Positions 15,579 through 21,795 of a stretch of DNA of 21,795 bases are shown one piece after another. The notes under the pieces are model-generated. The model made no database searches, was not told the DNA's origin, and saw only the letters and a program-made list of their open reading frames with translations. The position numbers and the translations under genes were made by a program. The number at the start of each line of letters is the position of its first letter. Position 1 is the stretch's first letter. Source of the stretch: Deltaproteobacteria bacterium (lineage in GTDB: Bacteria; Desulfobacterota; Binatia; UBA9968); NCBI GenBank assembly GCA_021323355.1, contig JAJONK010000003.1:1-21795 (forward strand). The letters are read 5' to 3'.

Positions 15579-16028
15579 GTGAATCAATTGAGCAAGCACA
15601 ACGGCATCAAGTTCGTTAATAAATGGCTACCGGTGCTCCTGTGGGCCTGCGTAATATTTTTATTTTCAACCGAGCACTTTGCAGCGCCGCAATCTTCGCG
15701 GATTTTGGGACCGCTGCTGCACTGGCTCTTCCCTGGCATCACTCCGGAACAGGTGTCGTTCGTGCAATTTGTCGTTCGCAAGCTCGGTCATTGGGTCGAA
15801 TACTTTGTCCTAGCCGTGTTGCTCTATCGCGCTTTATACGCAGAGAGTAGCGGCAAAAGTTCCATGCGCCCTGCGGTATTGACCATATTTCTTGCGCTCG
15901 TCTGGGCAATAACGGACGAGTTTCATCAGTCTCTGGTGCCAAGTCGAACCGCAAGCATTGTCGACGTTATGATCGACGGCTTCGGGGCGGTTTGTGGAAC
16001 TTTTTGGAGATATCTGCGCCTCAGATGA
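15579..16028 (+). CDS. VanZ-like membrane protein
   Basis: A 149-residue membrane protein with about four hydrophobic segments. VanZ family motifs are present: RKLGHWVEYFVLA (67-79) and TDEFHQSLVPSRTASIVDV (112-130). The frame has no ATG near the start; GTG at 15579, 7 bases after the MFS stop, or TTG at 15588 must be used. VanZ proper gives low-level teicoplanin tolerance, but most chromosomal family members have no known function, so a resistance call is not justified. Confidence 0.85.
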   Translation: MNQLSKHNGIKFVNKWLPVLLWACVIFLFSTEHFAAPQSSRILGPLLHWLFPGITPEQVSFVQFVVRKLGHWVEYFVLAVLLYRALYAESSGKSSMRPAVLTIFLALVWAITDEFHQSLVPSRTASIVDVMIDGFGAVCGTFWRYLRLR

Positions 16029-16089
16029 GCGAGAGAGCCAAATGGCGTCGTAGCGCGCCGGAGGAATTGTCTCTACGGGCTGAAAAAAC

Positions 16090-16118
16090 TTGACAACCCA
16101 ACAGTAACTATCCACGAT
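16090..16118 (+). promoter_or_regulatory. candidate promoter of the Pal-like gene
   Basis: TTGACA (16090-16095), 17-base spacer, CACGAT (16113-16118, 3 of 6). It is 62 bases before the ATG at 16180 and downstream of the VanZ-like stop. The -35 is perfect and the -10 weak. Confidence 0.3.
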
Positions 16119-16179
16119 GCTCAGGACGGTGATTTCGCCTGAAAAACCTGATTAAACAACTCATGATCCTCTCCCCTCG

Positions 16180-16719
16180 ATGACATTTTTAACTCGTTTC
16201 GCCGGCCTGCTCATTCTCCTTAGCCTTTCCTCTGCTTGCTCGAGCTCCGACAGCGGACCGGCAGTCACCGCCACAAACTTCATGCCGCCGGAACTCCTGA
16301 AGGGAGCCTCATATTCGCCGTCGGCTATGGAGGCGTTGAGCCGCGGCCTTGCCGTTATCACTCCCCCAGGTGCGGCGCTGCAAGACGTTTATTACGAATT
16401 TGATAGCGTCGATCTGAAAACCGAGGCCGAGGCTATCCTCAAGAAGAATGCCGAATGGATGAAAGCCAATCCGTTGGCGCGGGTTGAAGTCGAAGGACAC
16501 TGTGACGACGTCGGATCAGCCGAATATAATTTGGCGTTGGGCGCCAAACGCGCTCAAACAGCCAGGGATTTTCTTGTCCAGGAAGGCATCGCGCCCGATC
16601 GACTGGTCACGATCAGTTACGGCAAAGAAGCGCCCGCGTGTTTCGATGCGAACGAAGAATGCCGGGTCAAAAACCGCCGCGCCCGTTTTGTGACGTTTAC
16701 CGAGCTGCCAACTTCGTAA
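16180..16719 (+). CDS. OmpA/Pal-family outer-membrane lipoprotein
   Basis: A 179-residue protein with a lipoprotein signal (LSSAC, lipidated Cys20) and an OmpA C-terminal peptidoglycan-binding domain at about 68-176: YYEFDS (71-76), EGHCDDVGSAEYNLALG (105-121) and the closing KNRRARF (164-170). Asp109 and Arg124 match the residues that contact diaminopimelate in Pal and OmpA. A Cys154/Cys161 pair could form a disulfide. The length fits Pal, but no tolB, tolA or ybgF lies nearby, so this is an orphan paralogue or an unrelated OmpA-like lipoprotein rather than certainly pal. No clear Shine-Dalgarno is seen. Confidence 0.9.
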   Translation: MTFLTRFAGLLILLSLSSACSSSDSGPAVTATNFMPPELLKGASYSPSAMEALSRGLAVITPPGAALQDVYYEFDSVDLKTEAEAILKKNAEWMKANPLARVEVEGHCDDVGSAEYNLALGAKRAQTARDFLVQEGIAPDRLVTISYGKEAPACFDANEECRVKNRRARFVTFTELPTS

Positions 16720-16831
16720 ATTCCAGAATGTCAGAAAACTTTTCACCGGAAGAGGCGCAGACAACCCAGAGGTTCGTTTCCAAAACTCCCGCACCACCTC
16801 CATATCGCACATTCGGATCTTAACAGCGCAG

Positions 16832-16944
16832 AGACACAGAGTTCGCAGAGATTTCGTTTTTTTGACTCTGCGACTCGCCGGCCTCGCACCTCAGCGGTGA
16901 ATAACTCTGATTCTTGCACGAGAAAAGACACAGAGTGCGCACAG
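16832..16944. repeat. CAGAG-rich intergenic repeat with hairpin
   Basis: The convergent gap 16720-16964 (245 bases, no gene) holds a direct repeat of AGACACAGAGTTCGCAGAG (16832-16850) and AGACACAGAGTGCGCACAG (16926-16944), 17 of 19 identical. CGCAGAG (16844-16850) and CTCTGCG (16866-16872) form a stem whose loop has a T run. This wording (CAGAGACRCAGAG, CTCAGCGGTGAA) is like a known type of dispersed intergenic repeat in environmental genomes. It may end transcription between the Pal-like and permease genes. Confidence 0.5.
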
Positions 16945-16964
16945 ATTGAGATTCCCAATTCGCC

Positions 16965-19544
16965 TCACTCATAACCGATGGCGGAGACAATCGGCGTGGC
17001 GGCGGCTTGTTTGGCCGGCCAATAGCCGGCTAGCAGGCAGAGAATCACAGATACAAAAATGGATAGCGCTGACAGATGATAGGGATAGTAGTATTCAAAG
17101 GTCCAACCGGTCAGTACTTTCGTGTTATAAACCACGTGGTGGTAGGACATGATGGTGCCAGCGATCAAACCCAAGAACCCGCCGATGAGCCCGATCCATG
17201 CAGCCTCGAAGATAATCATCCGGCGAATCTGAGCTTGTGTTGCGCCGATGGCGCGCAACACGCCGATCTCTCTCGCGCGATCCAGAACCGAAGCCAACAA
17301 AGTGTTGATGACGCTAAAGACCGCCACGACCACGGCGACGATTTCGACGGCATAGTTAACCACGAACGATTGCTCCATGATGCGCACCACCGACTCTTTT
17401 AGCTGCCGATGTGTGCTGATGAACAGCTCGTACTGCTCGCCATAATCTTCCTTGATCTTTTCAATAACAACGCTTTGATCGGCGCCCGGTTCCAACCATA
17501 TATCAAACGCATCTACCAACTCGTCCTGCCAAAATTTCTTGTACAAACCCCGATCAATCAAGACGCTGCCGATATCGGAAGAATAATCGATGTAAACGCC
17601 CAGCACCTTGAACCCAATGAGACCGGCCGGAGTGGCAAGCTCGATGGTGTCGTTGGCGTCCTTGCCGAACTTGCTCTGAAAGCTCTCGCTAACGATAACA
17701 CCTTTACCAGCGGCCATTTCGCTCAACGCTTTCTTGCCGTCTCCTCCGGGAGTCGGCAGGCTGCGCACGCTAGCGGATTCCACCGCTGAAAACGATTCGA
17801 TCAGAATCGGCATTCCATTGTACGTCGAACGGATCAAACGATAGAGATCGACGATCTTGACACCCGGCACCGATTTAAGACCCGGTAAGGGATCTTCCCT
17901 AAGCGGCACATTTTTTGGGCCCGCGGTGCGTGCGCCGGAGCTGACGATCAGGTCAGCGGTGACCATTTGATCGATCCAGGCGAGCAGGGATCCACGCACG
18001 CTGTTAACGAATGCGGCGATGGTGAAGATTGCGGCAAGGCTAATCACGATCGTAGCCACCGTGATGCCAGATCTTACGGGGTTTTTTCGCAAGCTATCGG
18101 ACGCGAGCCTGGTTTCCGCCCAGGAAAAGCCGGGAATAGTTATGTCGGCGCGCCAGAACCACTTAACGCATAAGTTGATGATCAGCGGGCAAAGAAATGC
18201 CAATCCAAGCAGTAAAATCAGCATGCCGACCACCCCAGCGCTGAACTCTCGGATGGGGCTCCGCAGAACGGCAGCGAAAAAAATAATCATTGGAGATAGT
18301 ACAAGGCAGATTATGCCAAGGCGGGTAGCCAAGGAGTTTCTACCGTGAAATCCGGGACGCCAGGCGGCTTGCCGGGCATTTTCCAACGGACTAACGCGCA
18401 CGGCTTCGATTGCGGGATGAAGGGCAGCGAGGACAGCCACTCCGATACCGCTGGCAACTGCCAACCCCAGCTCTTGCAAGGTCAAACCGCCGGTTGTCAG
18501 ACCAATCGACGAAAACAAATTGCGCACCGTCTCGCCGACTGCCACTAGCGCCGCCTGGGCCAGCAACCATCCAAACAAGCAGCCCGCCAGCGCGCCGATT
18601 AGAGCAAGGATTAGCGCCTCTGAGATAATCCAGCGGAGCAACTCACCGCGTCTCATGCCGATGCAGCGCAAGGCGCCGATTTCCCTTTTTCTCTGCACCA
18701 CCGAGACCGATACGGTGTTGTAGATGAGAAAGAATCCGACAAACAGCGCAATCAAACTGACGAAGAATAGACCGACCCGAAAAGACGTTAGTAGGGATTC
18801 GATCTGCTCGCCCCGTTTGCGCGGCCGTTCGACATCGGCCATTCCTTGCAGGCTTCGGCGTAATCTCTGTTGTACATCTTCGGCGGTTGCGCCTGGCTCT
18901 ATGGTGAGATCGACAATATCGAGTTTTCCCTGTTTGCCGAATGCCCTCTGTGCCACCGGTAGATCCATCAAGGCGAAGTTGCCGCCGAATACTTTGGCGG
19001 TTCCTTCCTCCTTCAACAACGCGCGCACCGTATAGGTCTGCTTCCCCCGGCTGGTGATCACGGTGAGCGGGGACTCCAAGTTGAGTTCGAGACGGCGGGC
19101 AAAAGTTTCAGTTACGGCAATCGAATCAGGCGCGGCAATGAAATCAAGCGCCTGGTCGAACTCAAAGCCGGCGCCGGTAAACTGATGATCGCGGATGGCA
19201 AAATCGGTCAGCAAGTCCACGCCATAAACATAAAGGCGTTCGGCTGACGCGCTTACAGGTAAGAAGCCATCCACCGCGGCGGCCGCATCCTTGACTCCGG
19301 GTGTATCCCGAATCACCGGGAAAAGATCTTCACGAATGCCGCTTTCACCATTTGCGACTTGCAACACGGCCTTGCCAGCAATCTGATCGATGGTCGACTG
19401 AAACGATGTGGTCAGGGATCGATTGACGATCGCGATAGCAACTATGACCGCGACACCCAAAGCGATGCCGAGAAACGTCAAGAATGTTCTCAGCCGGTGC
19501 AGTTTCAGATGGCGCCATGAGACGGTTTCAAGCAAGCGCAACAT
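16965..19544 (-). CDS. FtsX/MacB-type ABC transporter permease (double-domain)
   Basis: An 859-residue inner-membrane permease with two tandem MacB_PCD-FtsX halves, as in the YbbP-type permeases. The first half has a membrane segment at 20-42, a periplasmic core (about 45-245) and FtsX with REIGALRCIGMRRGELLRW (287-305). Extra membrane segments lie at about 408-426 and 436-460. The second half has a segment near 494-514, a periplasmic core (about 520-725) and FtsX with REIGVLRAIGATQAQIRRM (758-776). It ends with AGYWPAKQAAATPIVSAIGYE-like FtsX closure (WPAKQAA 842-848). Its ATG overlaps the ATPase stop by one base (TGATG, 19542-19546), indicating translational coupling. Such systems extract or move lipids, lipoproteins or peptides rather than import solutes; the cargo is unknown. 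Confidence 0.92.
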   Translation of the reverse strand: MLRLLETVSWRHLKLHRLRTFLTFLGIALGVAVIVAIAIVNRSLTTSFQSTIDQIAGKAVLQVANGESGIREDLFPVIRDTPGVKDAAAAVDGFLPVSASAERLYVYGVDLLTDFAIRDHQFTGAGFEFDQALDFIAAPDSIAVTETFARRLELNLESPLTVITSRGKQTYTVRALLKEEGTAKVFGGNFALMDLPVAQRAFGKQGKLDIVDLTIEPGATAEDVQQRLRRSLQGMADVERPRKRGEQIESLLTSFRVGLFFVSLIALFVGFFLIYNTVSVSVVQRKREIGALRCIGMRRGELLRWIISEALILALIGALAGCLFGWLLAQAALVAVGETVRNLFSSIGLTTGGLTLQELGLAVASGIGVAVLAALHPAIEAVRVSPLENARQAAWRPGFHGRNSLATRLGIICLVLSPMIIFFAAVLRSPIREFSAGVVGMLILLLGLAFLCPLIINLCVKWFWRADITIPGFSWAETRLASDSLRKNPVRSGITVATIVISLAAIFTIAAFVNSVRGSLLAWIDQMVTADLIVSSGARTAGPKNVPLREDPLPGLKSVPGVKIVDLYRLIRSTYNGMPILIESFSAVESASVRSLPTPGGDGKKALSEMAAGKGVIVSESFQSKFGKDANDTIELATPAGLIGFKVLGVYIDYSSDIGSVLIDRGLYKKFWQDELVDAFDIWLEPGADQSVVIEKIKEDYGEQYELFISTHRQLKESVVRIMEQSFVVNYAVEIVAVVVAVFSVINTLLASVLDRAREIGVLRAIGATQAQIRRMIIFEAAWIGLIGGFLGLIAGTIMSYHHVVYNTKVLTGWTFEYYYPYHLSALSIFVSVILCLLAGYWPAKQAAATPIVSAIGYE

Positions 19545-20215
19545 CAGAAATCTTTCTCGATCAGGCCGTCACGCAGGCAAATGGTTCGGTCGCCGACCTT
19601 GGCAGCCTCCGGGCTGTGGGTGACCATGACGACGGTACAACGATCCTCCTGGTTGATTCGACGCAACAGGTTGAGAACAATCTCGCCGTTTTTTGAATCG
19701 AGGTTGCCGGTGGGTTCGTCCGCCAGGATAATTGGCGGCTCGAAGGCTAAAGCTCGAGCGATAGCCAATCGCTGGATTTCCCCACCGGACATCGCTTCAG
19801 GCAAGTGGGACCGGCGATGCGCCAAGCCGACCTTGTCGAGAAGAAACTGCGCTCGCTGAGCGGCTTTCGCTCTAGGACGGCCATCGAGCACGAAAGGCAG
19901 AGTGATGTTCTCCAGCGCGGTCAAAGTCGGCAGTAGATTAAAAAATTGAAAAACAAAGCCGATCTGGGTTCGGCGGAAAAGGGTCACTTGATCATCCGCC
20001 ATTTGCGATATGATCCGCTCACCCACCAGAACATCTCCGGCGCTGGGACGATCCAGGCCGCCCATAAGATGCAGCAGCGTGCTCTTCCCCGACCCGCTGG
20101 GTCCCATGATCGTCGAGAACTGACCATGCGGAATATCGAGGGTAATTCCGGATAGAACGGTAACTTCGTTATCGCCCTGGCGGTAGCTTTTGCGCACGTC
20201 GAGACAACGAATCAT
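19544..20215 (-). CDS. ABC transporter ATP-binding protein, LolD/MacB-type
   Basis: A 223-residue cytoplasmic ATPase. Walker A GPSGSGKS (38-45), Q-loop Gln90, signature MSGGEIQRL (142-150, with Met for the usual Leu and Ile for Gln), Walker B IILADE (162-167) followed by PTGNLDS, and switch His200. These are hallmarks of the LolD/MacB/YbbA group that pairs with FtsX-type permeases. It is the middle gene of a three-gene operon: 12 bases after the DUF309 stop, and overlapping the permease start by one base. No strong Shine-Dalgarno is seen. Confidence 0.94.
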   Translation of the reverse strand: MIRCLDVRKSYRQGDNEVTVLSGITLDIPHGQFSTIMGPSGSGKSTLLHLMGGLDRPSAGDVLVGERIISQMADDQVTLFRRTQIGFVFQFFNLLPTLTALENITLPFVLDGRPRAKAAQRAQFLLDKVGLAHRRSHLPEAMSGGEIQRLAIARALAFEPPIILADEPTGNLDSKNGEIVLNLLRRINQEDRCTVVMVTHSPEAAKVGDRTICLRDGLIEKDF

Positions 20216-20227
20216 GCGGTGCGATGA

Positions 20228-20599
20228 TTAACTGACGCGGTAAAGCGTAGGAGCAGCGACGGCCGGAGAAACCGTCCCCGTTTTCTGAACCGTTTCCAGC
20301 TCATCGAGGTTTCGTTTGACCGCTGCGCTGAAGGAGGCCAGCTCAACGCCCAGATAGACCGGGCTATAGGGCTCGATCTTTTCCAGTCCCATGCGCCAAA
20401 GCTTGATCGCTCCGGCAGGCACGCCTTGCTGTAATTTGAAATAACCTGCGGCGATTTGAATGATGCCTTGATAGAACTTCCGATCTTCGCCGCGCTCCTC
20501 CAACCAAAGCTCCTCCAGGGTTTCATGACACTCAAAGAAGAGCTGCTGATTAAACTCGTCAATGCCTTTTTGAAGCCGCGGATCGTCTTGTGCTTCCAT
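20228..20599 (-). CDS. DUF309 domain-containing protein
   Basis: A 123-residue protein of the DUF309 family: GIDEFNQQLFFECHETLEELW (split as FNQQLFFECHETLE at about 17-30) and YQGIIQIAAGYFKLQQG (about 43-59), with the conserved His and Glu pairs typical of this all-alpha family. The frame extends 14 codons upstream to TTG 20641; I prefer the ATG at 20599 because homologues begin close to the 'F..CHE' segment. DUF309 has no established function. It heads the operon with the ABC ATPase and permease. Confidence 0.85.
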   Translation of the reverse strand: MEAQDDPRLQKGIDEFNQQLFFECHETLEELWLEERGEDRKFYQGIIQIAAGYFKLQQGVPAGAIKLWRMGLEKIEPYSPVYLGVELASFSAAVKRNLDELETVQKTGTVSPAVAAPTLYRVS

Positions 20600-20702
20600 C
20601 AGATGTGTTCCGTAATCGACTGGCAGCTCCCAGAGTGGCAACCTCGTCCACAGCTTGTATAGTCAGTAGACGATCCAAGACGCAGTTAAGATTGCGACCT
20701 TA

Positions 20703-21795
20703 ATGACACAGACTAACGCGAAAAATGAGCTCACGCTAGATATCCACGCGCTTTCATACGGGCCGTATGGAATCGGGCGCCACCAGGGAAAGGCAGTGAT
20801 GATTCCCAAGACAGCGCCGGGCGATACCGTCACCGCGCGTATTGTCGAAGCGAAGGAGCGATATTCGGTCGGCGAAATAGTCCGGATACTAAAGCCGTCA
20901 TCCCTGCGTCAGGAACCGCCCTGTCCGTATGTAGCTCAGTGCGGCGGTTGCCCCTGGCAGCACGTGCGCTACGAGAGCCAGCTAGGCGCAAAGCAGAAGA
21001 GTGTTGAAGACGCGCTGCGGCGCATCGGCAAACTCCAGGGATTCGAACTCAAACCGATCATTGCTTCCCCGCTTACCTATAACTACCGGCGACGTATTCG
21101 CTTGCAACGGGATGGATCCAAACGTCTTGGCTTCTTTACTTCGTTTTCGCACCACATGATCGAGATCGACAGGTGCCTGATCGCCGATGACAAGCTCAAC
21201 GGTATCATCGAACCATTGAGGCAGTGGAGCGAGGAGTTGCTTACCGATGTCGAGCATCTGGAAGTCGTCACCGGCGACGAACCGAACCAAATCGTCGTCG
21301 TCGGACAATCAGCAGGCGGATTTAACCCGCGCGATAGCGCGATCTGCGAACGCCTGCTGAAAGAAAATCATTGGATCAATGGCTTGATTGTGCACGGCCG
21401 CGACTGGCGGCGAACGTGGGGACAAGTGGCGGTTTCGATCGTCCCTGAAGACGGCTTGTGCGTGAGAGTCGACGGCGACGTATTTACCCAAGTCAACAGC
21501 CAAGGCAATCGACAACTTCTCAACGGCCTATTGGCAGCGGCCGAGTTCAATCGAGACGATCGCGTGCTTGAGCTATACAGCGGTGCGGGGAATTTCACCC
21601 ATTCCATCGCCAAGCGCGTTGGCGACATCGTCGCCGTGGAAGGCTACCGTCCCGCCGTGGAGAGCGGCCAGCACAGCGCGCAAGCAATCGGCATTACCCA
21701 TATTCACTGGATTTGCTCGCCGGTTCCGGCGGCATTGGCACAACTTAAAAAGCATCGCCAGCGCTTCTCAAAAATCGTTCTCGACCCGCCGCGCA
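20703..21795 (+). CDS. RlmD/TrmA-type RNA (uracil-C5)-methyltransferase, 3' end cut by window
   Basis: An open frame from the ATG at 20703 to the window edge (364 codons plus one base), so it is partial. An N-terminal TRAM-like domain (about 9-65) is followed by the cysteines of an iron-sulphur cluster: Cys74, Cys80, Cys83 (C-x5-C-x2-C) and Cys158 in MIEIDRC. The SAM motif is RVLELYSGAGNF (287-298) and the sequence breaks at LDPPR (360-364), the start of the family's 'DPPR.G' motif; the catalytic Cys lies beyond the window. It methylates U to m5U in 23S rRNA or tRNA in known relatives (RlmC, RlmD, TrmA); the exact target cannot be told from this part. It is divergent from the DUF309 operon. 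Confidence 0.92.
   Translation, partial: MTQTNAKNELTLDIHALSYGPYGIGRHQGKAVMIPKTAPGDTVTARIVEAKERYSVGEIVRILKPSSLRQEPPCPYVAQCGGCPWQHVRYESQLGAKQKSVEDALRRIGKLQGFELKPIIASPLTYNYRRRIRLQRDGSKRLGFFTSFSHHMIEIDRCLIADDKLNGIIEPLRQWSEELLTDVEHLEVVTGDEPNQIVVVGQSAGGFNPRDSAICERLLKENHWINGLIVHGRDWRRTWGQVAVSIVPEDGLCVRVDGDVFTQVNSQGNRQLLNGLLAAAEFNRDDRVLELYSGAGNFTHSIAKRVGDIVAVEGYRPAVESGQHSAQAIGITHIHWICSPVPAALAQLKKHRQRFSKIVLDPPR

Noticed and set aside
15579..16028. Calling the VanZ-like gene a glycopeptide resistance determinant.
   Set aside because: No van operon genes are present, and most VanZ-domain proteins are unrelated to resistance.
16060..16092. GGAGGA followed by a TTG-started 8-codon frame, a possible leader peptide before the Pal-like gene.
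   Set aside because: Rare start codon, no conserved features and no attenuator-like hairpin after it; chance occurrence is likely.
1..21795. Searched by eye for CRISPR arrays, tRNA genes, transposases, toxin-antitoxin pairs and anti-phage genes.
   Set aside because: No regularly spaced repeats, no cloverleaf-like segments and no matching protein families were seen; a tRNA scan and HMM search would be decisive.

Overview
The window looks like a chromosomal segment from a Gram-negative bacterium of moderately high G+C (estimated by eye). The envelope genes point that way: an OmpA/Pal-type lipoprotein, several Sec signal peptides, a Spy/CpxP-like periplasmic protein and an FtsX/MacB-type ABC system. 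The mix of orphan ABC solute-binding proteins, an Amidohydro_2 enzyme, an M24-fold protein, a DUF1932 dehydrogenase and OFA/MCT-like MFS carriers resembles uncultured soil or sediment lineages such as Binatota/Deltaproteobacteria-like groups. That placement is a weak inference; there is no rRNA or ribosomal protein marker here. I saw no tRNA, rRNA, CRISPR array, transposase or phage gene.

Layout. At 75-4475 lie a minus-strand NMT1-like solute-binding protein, a divergent DUF1932 dehydrogenase, an iron/Fbp-type solute-binding protein and a glutathionyl-hydroquinone reductase-like GST. At 4652-5179 is a Spy-like periplasmic protein, separated by a perfect 17-bp terminator hairpin from a minus-strand block (5252-8886). 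That block holds an Amidohydro_2 enzyme and three small class I SAM-methyltransferase-like proteins, all with N-terminal signal peptides; two of the three are a tandem duplication. Divergent from the block is an M24 'pita-bread' protein whose metal ligands are mostly replaced. Then come, convergently, an EamA carrier and an NAD-type isocitrate dehydrogenase on the minus strand. At 12745-16028 there are two tandemly duplicated MFS carriers and a VanZ-like protein, followed by a Pal-like lipoprotein. At 16965-20599 is a minus-strand operon of DUF309 protein, LolD/MacB-type ATPase and an 859-residue FtsX permease, with ATPase and permease overlapping by one base. A plus-strand RlmD/TrmA-type RNA m5U methyltransferase runs off the right edge.

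How the genes may work together. Most of the window is a string of small transport and metabolism units rather than one pathway: solute capture (two binding proteins), organic-acid-type transport (two MFS carriers, EamA) next to isocitrate dehydrogenase, and hydrolase/oxidoreductase functions. The most unusual unit is the trio of export-tagged methyltransferases, because SAM is not expected in the periplasm. The second is a pair of MFS paralogues that share a promoter-like motif (TTGACAT...GTCAGCTA) upstream of each copy. Several intergenic inverted repeats (10320-10490, 14037-14111, 16832-16944) look like dispersed non-coding elements.
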